The position numbers and the translations under genes were made by a program. The notes beneath the pieces are model-generated. The model was not told where the DNA came from. It saw only the letters and a program-made list of their open reading frames with translations, and did not search any database. Shown here one piece after another: positions 54,160-64,000 of a stretch of DNA of 64,000 nucleotides (position 1 is the first letter of the stretch; each line of letters starts with the position of its first letter). Source of the stretch: Bombardia bombarda (taxonomy: Eukaryota; Ascomycota; Sordariomycetes; Sordariales; Lasiosphaeriaceae); assembly GCA_030512295.1 (NCBI GenBank), contig JAULSR010000005.1:1426001-1490000 (forward strand). Reading direction: 5' to 3'.

Positions 54160-57100
54160 GATGGATGGTGGGTGTGGGTGGGTGGGTTATTCGCGGGGTA
54201 GCGATTTTTTTCTCAAACAGCCCCTCGTGCTTGTCGCTAATCCTCCTTTCCGGTGGTCTATTTGTGCGGGATCCGTCAAAGATCTCGATTGTCTGGTGGT
54301 TAGCGACCCGGATGGAATATCGGAGGTCGTTGAGCTGGTTAGTTACAGTGGGGTTTTGCTGGGACGAAGAAACGCTCTGCAAGAATGACTGATACGATAT
54401 TTGTGAGCTTTGAATTTCGTGTGCAGTCATAGGCATGCGGCCCATCCTTGCAAAGTGTACTGAGAAGCGGTTGACTTGCCCCACTAGCCCCCGTTGGGTT
54501 AGCAGGCTTTGCCCCACGATGCCCGATAAGCTCGATAACGACAAAAAGTTAGATCCAGGGCTGTCAACGACGTTTTGCCGGGTTCACCAGCTGTCAGCCA
54601 GAGCGTGAAAGAGCCGACCGAACAATACTAAGTCAACATGCGGCTTACGCATTGGTCAAATATCAAAGCGGTAGTTCACTGTTGAATCATGCTAGCGGCG
54701 CATAATTCATTGTCTAGTACTATATACACTATTGATATATCATTCCAGCTGTTTATCGCTGCAGCATCTGACTTCAAGTTCTCCGGTTGGACCTAACTCA
54801 GAGCTTGATGAGTCAATGAGGGTTGAATATCACGATCATGAAGATCGAATGGTGAAAAGTACATTCGATTACGCAAATTTAGCCTTCGTTTCGTATAAGA
54901 CTTGCGAAAGATGGAAGTGATGACCACTCGTATTCTGTATCATATGGCTTTTTCCTTCGACTCTGGCCATAATATGTCAGAGGTGCTGATTGTTGAATGT
55001 CACTCACAATGGAACTCCACGCTATTCCTACATAGCCTTTACAATTTATGCTCAGCAACTGTCCCACCAGGACAAGGAAAAGGAGAAAGCATCTAATAAC
55101 AGACGTATGAAAACATACCACCCCCACATGATTACATCCGTCTTGCCCTCTTGCGTAACATTCAGCCCGCTGACTAGGCTTCGCAGTTACTGTTATTCTC
55201 AACTGAGATTCGTTGGTGCTTGTTCTTGCGAGCCTCCCAGTTCATCTTCATAAATTTTTTATTCATGTGCCTAAAGAAATAGATGGCGTTCAAACAGTGA
55301 CGTTCCTAGTCCTAACCTATATCGCTACTGCTGGCTTTCGTGGAGCTTTGGCTCATCAGGGCATACATGTGGTTGTCACCTGTGTTTACATGACGACCTA
55401 TCCACCTATCAGATACCTGAATATCCCGCCCCTATGCGTACTCGCTAGAGTGAGGCTGGTCATGCGCGGCCGACCCTATTTTGTCTATGACGCATGACCG
55501 CAATATTCAGCTTCTGCAAGAACCACAAGGCGGCGACGAGCTCGAGTTTCAGCTCACCGACCCTCAGAACGGGGCAGTGAAGCCACATAGTCCCAGTACG
55601 GACGAGGCGGGAATGCTTGAAACACTCGGCTTGGGGGCGGCAGGATCCCGACACCGGCGGCGCGCTAAGGCTCATAACCCCGGATCTGAAGATGCCGCCG
55701 ATGGGCGGCGGCACAGTGAACGCCTCACCTGCTAACTCATTTACTTGAGCTTCTAGGTGTGTTTACATATTTGTTTACTTGACGTTATCAGCCACCAAGC
55801 CCTCCAGTCCATAGCAAGCCTGCAGCTTGTCGAGAACTCGAGATACTGTCGTACTCGGCCGTTCAAAGATGATTCCATGTTTCGCCGGAGATATTGAAGT
55901 GGCGATGGCCTGAAATAGTTTGCTGTCCCAAGTAGGCTGCTTGTGAGTGGCGAACCCTACACATATTGCTTCTAGCAAGATGGATGTATCACACTGCCCG
56001 TTTCACGGCAGTGACGAAAGGTATGTGTATGACACGCACGTGTATCTGGTCCCAAGACCCTATAATAGTCTGGTTGAACATCAAATTCCAGGGAATCTGG
56101 AGATATCGGGCAAAATGACACCTACTGGGCCCAAAAGATCTGCCTATAGGCGGCCCCCAGTTCTCGAAATTTGGTTCAGGCATATAATTAGTAGGGCAGG
56201 TGGGATAATGGCGGTACACTTGCAGTAGCGCTGCCGAACCGTTTGCACTGAGCCTTGGGGTGCGTAGCAGCAACGGTAATGTAGTCATGGCAGTAAGCAT
56301 AGGTAAGGTATTGTAGGTAGGTGGATGGTGTGAAGGTGAGGTACGAAGTAACAGTAGCTGCCGAGCCATCACCAAAGAGCGTCGAGGCCAGACTGGTATT
56401 CGCCCTGAGGGCTAAAAGTGCTAAAAATACGGACAAGATGGTGGGTTAATTGTATGCAAGTGATCATCACGTTGATCACTCTATGCATGGGACCAGCTCG
56501 CTTCCAGCATTTTGCCCACTGGGACGACTGAACAAGCAGGGTCTCGGTCGGACCTAACCTCCTCAATAGGTTGACGAAGCTTGCCCACCCATGCTGATGA
56601 TATTTGCGCTCACTTGATGCTGGTCCGATATTATCGCTAATATGGGCAATATTGGCAGATGGGCAACACTGACTGACTGTCAGACGATTGCTCTTCCAAA
56701 CACATCTGTCTCCCCCATCTTCTTTCCCCCAAGCCGATTTGTATTTCCATCCGTGCCGCAGGAGCCCCAAGGGTAGACGGGACTGAGCCACTCGGCAGTA
56801 GCCAGCATTCTTGCATAAAGATTGAAATCTTACTCTGTATTCGTACCCGACACAGTATTCGCATGGAGGAAAGAGAAAAAGGAGGCCCGAGAAAGCCTGT
56901 GCATCAGGACGGTACACGTGTTTATGAATTTGCGGTTCACGATGCGCGACACCCAGTCTCAGACAGTCACCCCGCACCGAAGGAAATCTCACTCACTCAC
57001 CGGGGCAGGAAGCGGTTGGAGGACCGCTCATTGTTCAGTGCGACTCGGGTGGCTCTGGGCCTGTGGTGTCGCAATCTGGCCCAGCATGAAGGCGCAAACC

Positions 57101-58775
57101 TGGAAAGATGAACCAGGGTGGGAAATGGTCATGGCGCGATGGGAAAAGCAAAGGCAAGAGAACGGCCGCTGTGTGGCACGGCTTGCCGCCTATCGATGCA
57201 TGGTCGGCAGCTTGATCACGGCATCCTGCGACCTGATTGGCCCTGTGTTTTTGACCGCACGAGCCCACGGCCTATCAGGACGATCATCGGGGGGTATTGG
57301 AGACAGGGGTGGCAGAGGGCGAGCAGGGGCCGCACCGCAAAGAGGGGATGTACGGCAGGGATCCGAGAGACGTCGTCGACAAATCGTGGGCGGGAAGGTG
57401 CGAAGAGACCTCCCGCTAGCTGGCTGGCTAGCAGCTGCTGTCCAACCACAGGCCGCGGCCCCCCTCCTCTGGCTGTACCTGGCACGCCTGGCCGTGCTCC
57501 CGTCGATTCCGATGGGACCAACCTCTTCTCAAATCCGGCAAAACTCATATCACCATTCACCAATTGCTGTTTTTTCGAGCCGCCGTCGTCCAATAGATGC
57601 CGCGCACATGCATATGCGGTCCCAGATTGCAACGGCCTGGTGGGCGCCAAGCGCAACGAGAAAGGGCAAGACAGACAGCACAGAGCGGAGACTTTCACTG
57701 TACGAGAACTGTCAGTTCCCCCAGTGTTCGCCTCACCTCCATCGCTGGCTGCGGGAACTATCCGCTCTTTTGCTCGCACAGGGCCATCGTGCCCGTGTTC
57801 CTGATCCCGACCAAGACGGCCGCATGCAGTCCCCCAGAGAAATGGCGCTGTGCCCCTCGGACCTCTCCCGCCTTCACACAGAGCTGCCCATACCGTAGCG
57901 TCCATACCGTAGCGTCGTGTTGTTGTTTAATGCCAGCATTATTCTGTACGTACAGTATGTACCATGGGAGCTTGGATAGGTGATATGGTAGTAGTATCCA
58001 TGCCGAGTCTAATAACCCCTCACGCTGGCGCCCTGTCTGTCTATCTACTACATGAGAGGATAGATCACCGCTGTTTGTATCCGTTCATGTCCCATACGGA
58101 TACCTAAGTCTAAACTCTTCTCTGCTCTCGACCAAGTTCCAGAAGACGCAGGAACAAACAGCTTTGTCGCCCGTGTCCCAGTTCTCTAACCGACCTGCAC
58201 CACCTGAATGGTCGCTTTCTGGGCCTCGAGCAGCAGCTAAGCAAAGTGGTGAGGTGCCCCGGTGCCACCCCGTCACTCCGTGGGCGTCTATTTCCATCAC
58301 GAGTCGCCAAGCTGTATTGGCAGATCGACCGTCCGCCCTATCAGCTTGCTCATCCCACCCAAACTGCTGCCCCCCTGCCCAATGTATGCATGCCCATTGC
58401 TCCCTTCCTCGGACCACACTCACTTGCAATCCCACGCAGCGTCGACCCTCTCGCACAAAGACCCTGGCGTGAAGGTCTACGTCGTCTTAGCGTAGTGGCA
58501 GCGGCTATTCAAAACCAGCACCCATCCCCTCGGCGCCTCCATCCCATCCTCGAACTTTCTACTCTCGGTAGCTGGACTCTCATATCTCCATCCTTTCCAC
58601 TAGGTTCCCCTTCTTGCTTTAAGCTTGCAAAGAGGGCTCTGTGCCAGCCACCCGTACATAATCACGTCTCACCTGGCTCCGTCCACCTTGCATAGCTCGT
58701 ATCAACAACTGAAGACTGGTCTCTTCCTTTCCCTCCTTGAAGTATACACAACACAGTAACCACCGCATCGTCGAT
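54160..58775. other. 4.6-kb gene-poor stretch
   Basis: Longest interval without a supported gene. The first part (about 54.6-55.5 kb) is AT-richer with only short frames. About 57.0-57.9 kb is GC-richer with overlapping open frames on both strands and no codon-like pattern. A fragment at 56188-56436 (minus) reads like a short hydrophobic-start secreted peptide but has no ATG. It also contains the promoter of the four-TM gene. Possible decayed genes or transposon remnants; not resolved. Confidence 0.45.
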
Positions 58776-60377
58776 ATGGCCATCAACGACGAGAGGAGGC
58801 GGCCGCTGGCCCTGAACCTCGCACCCGTTCGGACCATGTCAGCCGGTTCCGCGTCCACATCTTCCTCATCATCTACCTCGTCGTCTCTGGCCAAGCCTCC
58901 AAGGACACCACGGTTTGCCGAGGCCACCGCAGTACATTCACCCATTGAGCCGCGATCAATGCCCTTCTCCGAGAAGTCACAGTTCGCCCACTCCCAGCCT
59001 GGAGATGTTGGCTTCGGCTACATTGGTGGACCCCGAGAGTCAGTAGCGGTCCCAATGACACCAAGGTCGCCGTTGAAGAGTGCAATGAGAGTACCGGGGA
59101 CGCCAGGTCGGGGTTTCACAACAAATCCTCTCAGCCCAACATTCAGGGAGGAACAGGTGCTGGAGGCAAGGGAAAAGTCGACCGAGAAGGACCAGGCCAA
59201 GGATTTGGTAAGTTTTATCCATGAAGTTGAGCCATATTGCTGGCTAACAATGCCACAGAAAATCAAGACTCGCGTACGGTTGGCCAAGTTCGCGCTCCGT
59301 GGTGTCAACTTCAGCTGCAGTCTGATCATCTTGGCCATGATTTCATCCTCATTCGCCATCTTCAACGCCACCAGACACCTCCCCGCCATGAACGGTCTTC
59401 CTCCATGGGCTAACAACACCAACGCCTGGCCTCAAAAGGTCGTTCTCGCCTGCGCCTGCGTCTCCCTGCTCATCTGTGTCACCGTGTTTGTTGGCTATTG
59501 CCGTGGTGGTCACCACCGGGCCGAGAAGGTCGGCGTCTACTACACACTCTTTGCCGTCGGCTGGTTCATCTTCAGCATGATCATGTGGGCAGTGGCTGCC
59601 GGCGTATTGCAGTTCAGCAAGAACAACAGCGGCAACCAGGACATGTGGGGATGGGCTTGCGTGCAAAACCACCGATCTGATCTCTTCAAGGAGAAGGTCG
59701 ACTACGCACTCATCTGCCGCCTCCAGGTAAGCTTTCATCCCAACCTTGTCAACCTTTCAGTAGCACACGACTGACACTACATGCCACAGAACTGGTCCCT
59801 GATCTGCATCATCATCGAGCTCGTCGTTGAGATCATCAGCATCACCCTCTACAGCATCGTCTTCTACCGCTACTGGTCCAAGCGCAAGCTGCACAAGTCC
59901 ATGGACATGCGCGACAAGGCCCGCTCCGACCTCTACCTCGCCCAGCTCCGCTCCCAGTCCGCCCCCAACACCCCCGGCTTCGGTCCCAAGTCGCCCGCCT
60001 TCTCCCAGTACGCCCTCTCTCCCCGCTTCCCACCAACAACATACAAGTCCCTCGGCGAGCTCGAGGAGGGCGCCTCGCCCTTCACCCCCGGCGGACGCGG
60101 ACTCGTCATCCCGCAGTCCTCGTTCACGCCGAGCCAGCCGGGCTTCAAGCTCCAGGCGCCGCCGCCAAAGGCCAACCCGGCCACGCCATCCACACCAAAG
60201 AGTGCCTTTACGCTACCGCCGCAGGCACAGGCACCAGCCGCACCGAGAGTGAACGACCCCGCGCCAATGGTCGCGGGCGAGCAGCAGTACGAGGCCGTTC
60301 CCATCCCCGGTGCGTACGCGGGCCAGGCGGTCAAGAGCCCGCCTGCTACGCAGACGAGCTTTGGGTTGCACCGGTAG
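58776..60377 (+). CDS. four-TM (MARVEL-like) fungal plasma-membrane protein, function unknown
   Basis: Exons are 58776-59207, 59259-59726 and 59790-60377 (introns 51 and 63 nt, GCTAAC/ACTGAC branch sites); all phase 0; 495 aa. A Ser/Pro-rich cytosolic N-terminus of about 150 aa holds repeated TPR/SPxK sites (PRTPRF, MTPRSPLKSA), likely phosphorylated. Four hydrophobic helices follow: NFSCSLIILAMISSSFAIF, VVLACACVSLLICVTVFVGY, YYTLFAVGWFIFSMIMWAVAAG and SLICIIIELVVEIISITLYSIVFY. The loop between the first two has an N-glycosylation-type NNT. The long Pro/Gly/Gln-rich C-terminal tail is probably cytosolic. This topology resembles MARVEL-type and hyphal-fusion (HAM-8-like) proteins of Neurospora, but that is recollection only. 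No catalytic motif. Confidence 0.8.
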
Positions 60378-61493
60378 ACCCCCTAAGATATGAATAGGGT
60401 GGGTGGGTGGATCGTGGATGGCAAGGACTTTTTTTTTTCTTCTTCTTTACTATACAATTTTTTCTTTTCTCTTTTTTTGGACATCATCTAAGCTGAGCCG
60501 AAAAGGGCAGCTACACTTTTTGTCACAACCAACTTTTTTTTGTGTTTACTTTTTTATATACTTTTTTTGTGTTGTTTGGGAAATACCAGAGGCGTTGAAG
60601 GGCAAACTCGAATTGGGAGAAGACGAAACATGCCACCGAGGGTAGAAATACCTACATTTTTAATATGTTGTGGGACGACGCTGTACAAGTAGCGACAGGA
60701 AAGTTGGTGATAAGAATGAAGTGGGCCGAAAACTTGAATGATGAAGCCAGGAAAGACGAGCCAGATGCGACGTTTTCATTACAATGACAAACTTGCTCAA
60801 ACTACCTATTTGGTGCTGTGGATATGATTTTGGTGATATGTTGGGACTCGGTGACCTTGATTGAAATTTGATCTTTGAAAAGTGGTCGGTAGGTACACAG
60901 GGAGGCGATATTCCGTACCTAGCTAACAGTGTTGATGTTGAAGGCTCAGGGTGTCGGGGCAGAGTCGCCATCCAGAATTACTTAACAGCTTTGCCGAGTT
61001 CCGTACCGCAGAGGAAATAACTTTTGACATCATAGCGCTAACTCAATCACTTGCGTGTACACTACACAACAAGAGCCTCATTTTCCAGGGCGTTAGCAGT
61101 CGACGTGTGAGCGGTCGATGAGAGCCCCTATCACGTTCCAGGGGTTGTCGAGTTGATGAACATCAGATGAGCGGACCCACCTGCCTAATTACCACAGGGC
61201 ACAGGCTGCAACAGCAACACTTGGAGACGGCAGCGACGTCGTCGGACACTAACAATTAATTTCAAGCTCCCTCCGTCTCCCCAACCAATGACCCGCCCGC
61301 CCAAAAACCGTCGTCGCGAAAACCAGCTTTCGTTTAGTATTACGTCTGTCAAAGTGGGATAAGAGAGAGAGAAAAAAGTTGGCCAGCCATTCACACTCGT
61401 TTCATCAGCCGGTCAAGCGAGCAGCGCACCGGGTCGTCATTACAGACCACACACACCCACACACACACACACCCACACACACACACACACACC
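60378..61493. other. intergenic region, four-TM gene to URA6
   Basis: T-rich 3' flank near 60428-60570, then URA6 upstream region with a (CA)n tract (61447-61493) that runs directly into the URA6 start codon. No gene. Confidence 0.6.
61447..61493. repeat. (CA)n microsatellite in the URA6 5' leader
   Basis: CACACA/CCCACA units ending immediately before ATG at 61494. Confidence 0.85.
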
Positions 61494-62967
61494 ATGCACC
61501 CAATCGCAGCTTCGGTACGCCGCCAAGGCTGGCGGCAAGTGGTGCGCGGAGGACAAGAAGGACTTCATGCGTACAAGATCCATCTCACCTCCCGACGCGC
61601 CGTATCGTCTTGTCAAAAACCCGCCCCTGCGTCAGCTACCGCCTCTCCTTTCCAGCGCCCTGCGACTGCGACACCCTCCTTCCCCACTGCTACGCGGCGA
61701 TCCTACAGCTCCTCCTCACCACCACCGCCTCCGCCGCCCAAGAAGAAGAACGACAACATCAAATTTTGGCCATTCCTTGTTGTCATTGCCCTCGGCTCCG
61801 GAAGCTACATCCTGCTGGCTAATCAGCGCAAAGGTGAGCTCGGCCGACATACCTCAACCCCACCAATCTCCTCTCTACCCTTTCTGCCCCAGATGAAGAT
61901 GTAGAGACAAATCGCACATGATGCAGTGGCGCAGCCAAGCTATTTGTCAACCTGGATGAAGCAGGCGCTTCACCATTGTTGCGCGCAGTTCACACTCCTC
62001 ACCTCGAGCCCAATTCGGATTCTCTTCTCTCCTATGCATCCCTGCCGCCTTGCCAAAGGCCTGGCACACACATGAACACAGTGAACACAGTCCTCACACC
62101 CCCTAATCCATATCTCCATACCCCCTACCCCTATCACACCCACCCACCCACCAAACACAAACACACAAACAAACAACCCACCTCTAACCGCCTCCGAACC
62201 AAACACTAACCTCCAACCCCCCTCCTCCAGAAATGCCCGCCATCTCGGCCCCCTCCTCCGCCGGCCAGCTGCCGTCCCCCGACGGCAAGCCAACCCCCAC
62301 CTTCTCCCCCGACGACGTCACCGTCGTCTTCGTCCTCGGCGGCCCCGGCGCCGGCAAGGGCACGCAGTGCGCCAACCTCGTCAAGGAATACGGCTTCACC
62401 CACCTGTCCGCCGGCGACCTGCTGCGCGCCGAGCAGGACCGCCCCGGCTCCCAGTTCGGCGGCCTCATCAAGGACTGCATCAAGAACGGCGCCATCGTGC
62501 CCATGGAGGTCACCGTCCAGCTCCTCGAGAACGCCATGACCGAGACCATCAAGAACGCCGCCGCCACCGCCTCCACGCCCACCTCTGGCCCCGGCGGGCC
62601 CGCCGCCGCAGGCAAGTCCACAAAGTCCAAGGCCAAGTTTCTGATTGACGGCTTCCCGCGCAAGATGGACCAGGCGCTCATGTTCGAGGAGGCGGTCTGC
62701 CCGGCCCGCTTCGTGCTGTTTTACGACTGCCCCGAGGCCGAGATGGAGCGCCGCCTGCTGGAGCGCGGCAAGACGAGCGGGCGGTCGGACGACAATGCCG
62801 AGAGCATTCGCAAGCGGTTCCGCACGTTTGTCGAGACGAGCATGCCGGTGATTGATCATTACGAGGCCCAGGGACGGGTTATCAAGGTCGATGCGACGGC
62901 TACGCCGGCGGCGGTGTACAAGGACACGAGGGGCAAGATTACGAGGTTTTTGGGGGATAGCTTGTAG
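61494..62967 (+). CDS. URA6: UMP/uridylate kinase (URA6) with N-terminal membrane anchor
   Basis: Adenylate-kinase-fold enzyme phosphorylating UMP/CMP (and dUMP/AMP). Exons are 61494-61833 and 62231-62967 with a 397-nt intron; the CGC AAA G / AA ATG junction is phase 1 and gives 358 aa. Exon 1 encodes an Arg/Ser/Ala-rich presequence (mitochondrial-type), a Pro run (SSSPPPPPPPKKK) and one TM helix (FWPFLVVIALGSGSYILLA). Exon 2 encodes the kinase: P-loop FVLGGPGAGKGTQC, the NMP-binding region HLSAGDLLRAEQ, FLIDGFPRKMDQA, and the lid/core DCPEAEMERRLLERGKTSGRSDDNAESIRKRF. A short form could start at Met 62233. An Ala/Gly/Pro-rich insertion (from about 62560) precedes the lid. I recall many Sordariomycete uridylate kinases with such an anchor. 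Two separate genes remain possible. Confidence 0.85.
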
Positions 62968-63882
62968 ACCTTTCTTTCTTTCTTCCTCGTTTTCTGTCTG
63001 CTAGCAGGATGGGAGATGGTGAGAGGAAGAGGAAGAACACCACCCGATAGAACAAGGAACAAGTATCCCAAGGTAGATGGGAGAGATAGAATTGTTCTGG
63101 GCAACTCTTGTTCTTTTGTTAGCTCGTTTGCTCTGTAATAGTTGCCTTGCCTTCAGGAGGACAGGCAATCCCTTCGGTTAGACTTCTTCTTCGTTGCTAT
63201 TATTATTATTATTATTAGACGGCGGTATCGAAAGTGGTCAACATCAGATACATGTCATACCCTAAGAACACCTTTTTGTCGGGTGAAAAAGGATCGCACT
63301 GCCATTTCCATTTTTCTTGCTTTGAACCCATCTTACGATATTCATGGTCTTCATTGTATGCAAGGTATTCATGACATTCAAGATATCTATGTCACTGACA
63401 TTTATGGCAAAGTTTAGAACTTGATTCTCATCACTCTCACTGCAAAAGCTGGGTCGAGAAGTCTTTTCTTTTCATCTTTTTATTTCATTGCCCGAGGAGC
63501 CTGTTTGTTGTACCTGGAACCTCTAAACCTGAACCGAAGCCCCAAAAAATGCCTTTCTTGTGTCTTTGCAAAACAAAAAGATAGCACTTCCCTTCTCCTC
63601 CCGAGTACGTGCATACATGTGCAGCATTCAAAGGGTAGATAGGTAGGTAAATAAGGTAGCCAGGCCATGTGTCCAGTCGATGGATGGAATTTGGTGGGAT
63701 ATCTAATTCTCGTGACAAAAACAACCAACCAAACCTTTCCCCCCACCAATATAATTCTCTCTCCAGTCTACCTCTTGGTTTTTTGTTTGTTTTACAACTC
63801 CAAAAGCCAATTAAAAAAGGGGCTGACAAAGATGCTCATCCTGAATCCCCCCTTTTTTTCCGCAAAACCAGAATTACCCCGT
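62968..63882. other. intergenic region downstream of URA6
   Basis: 3' flanks of URA6 and of the minus-strand gene at the window end; an (ATT)n stretch at about 63200-63216. No gene. Confidence 0.6.
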
Positions 63883-64000
63883 TCAATCGTCATCATCAGT
63901 CCGCTGCTTCGCCGTCAGCTGCAACCGACCCCGTCTCTCGCCGCCAACGGGGCCGCCCATGCCGATACCAGCATTGGCCAGCTTCCGCTCGAGGTCGGCC
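63883..64000 (-). CDS. 3' end of an unidentified gene (partial)
   Basis: Reading the minus strand from the window edge gives an open frame ending at TGA (63883-63885). The residues visible are ADLERKLANAGIGMGGPVGG, then ERRGRLQLTAKQRTDDDD and the stop. The helical start, Gly patch and acidic end look like a real protein C-terminus with coding-type codon use, but 39 residues are too few to name the family. Confidence 0.45.
   Translation of the reverse strand, partial: ADLERKLANAGIGMGGPVGGERRGRLQLTAKQRTDDDD

Noticed and set aside
56822..57905. Overlapping 358-residue (+) and 229-residue (-) frames
   Set aside because: Both strands are open in GC-rich DNA; Arg/Gly/Pro-rich translations without codon bias or domain pattern.

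Overview
This 64 kb window is nuclear DNA of a filamentous ascomycete (Pezizomycotina, most likely a Sordariomycete). The evidence is short introns (mostly 50-140 nt) with GT..RCTRAC..YAG signals, moderately GC-rich coding sequence, closely spaced genes on both strands, and strong resemblance to Neurospora- and Hypocreales-type proteins such as arg-13, MRPL25, NSP1 and a secreted tyrosinase. There are no operons and no prokaryotic or plasmid features. The species cannot be named from sequence alone.

Layout, left to right: RNA polymerase I subunit RPA135 (+); a secreted type-3 copper tyrosinase (+); chaperonin CCT4 (-), divergent from proteasome ATPase RPT1 (+); a cysteine-rich putative zinc protein (-); splicing factor SF3B6/p14 (+); a STIMATE-family vacuolar membrane protein (+); a small Cys/His/Gln-rich orphan (+); SERRATE/ARS2 (-); TspO/MBR translocator protein (+); mitochondrial ornithine carrier arg-13 (-); DEAD-box helicase PRP28 (-), divergent from mitoribosomal MRPL25 (+); diphthamide J-protein DPH4 (+); a 14-3-3 protein (-); a repeat-containing stretch of about 7 kb with an FTA2-like gene (+) and an orphan gene with an NPN repeat (-); ATPase inhibitor IF1 (+); nucleoporin NSP1 (-); a LAA2/DUF5102-like AP-1 accessory protein (+); eIF2 gamma GCD11 (-); a 4.6 kb gene-poor stretch; a four-TM plasma-membrane-type protein (+); UMP/uridylate kinase URA6 with an N-terminal membrane anchor (+); and the 3' end of an unidentified gene (-) cut by the window edge.

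Most genes are housekeeping: transcription, splicing, translation, proteostasis and mitochondria. They share no pathway. Three of them (SF3B6, PRP28, ARS2) act in RNA processing, and CCT4 and RPT1 share a promoter region of about 615 bp. The accessory part is about 38.6-45.7 kb. It holds two lineage-restricted genes, a 30-bp tandem repeat, a 34-bp-arm fold-back structure and a tRNA-like element.

Three observations deserve attention. (1) Three conserved genes (CCT4, the LAA2-like gene, GCD11) each lack exactly one base in a G/C homopolymer, which looks like a systematic assembly error. (2) SF3B6 ends in TGA followed by a CARYYA-type readthrough context and a further 72 open codons. (3) RPT1 has a first coding exon that consists only of the ATG. 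I did not find an unmistakably new multi-gene system.
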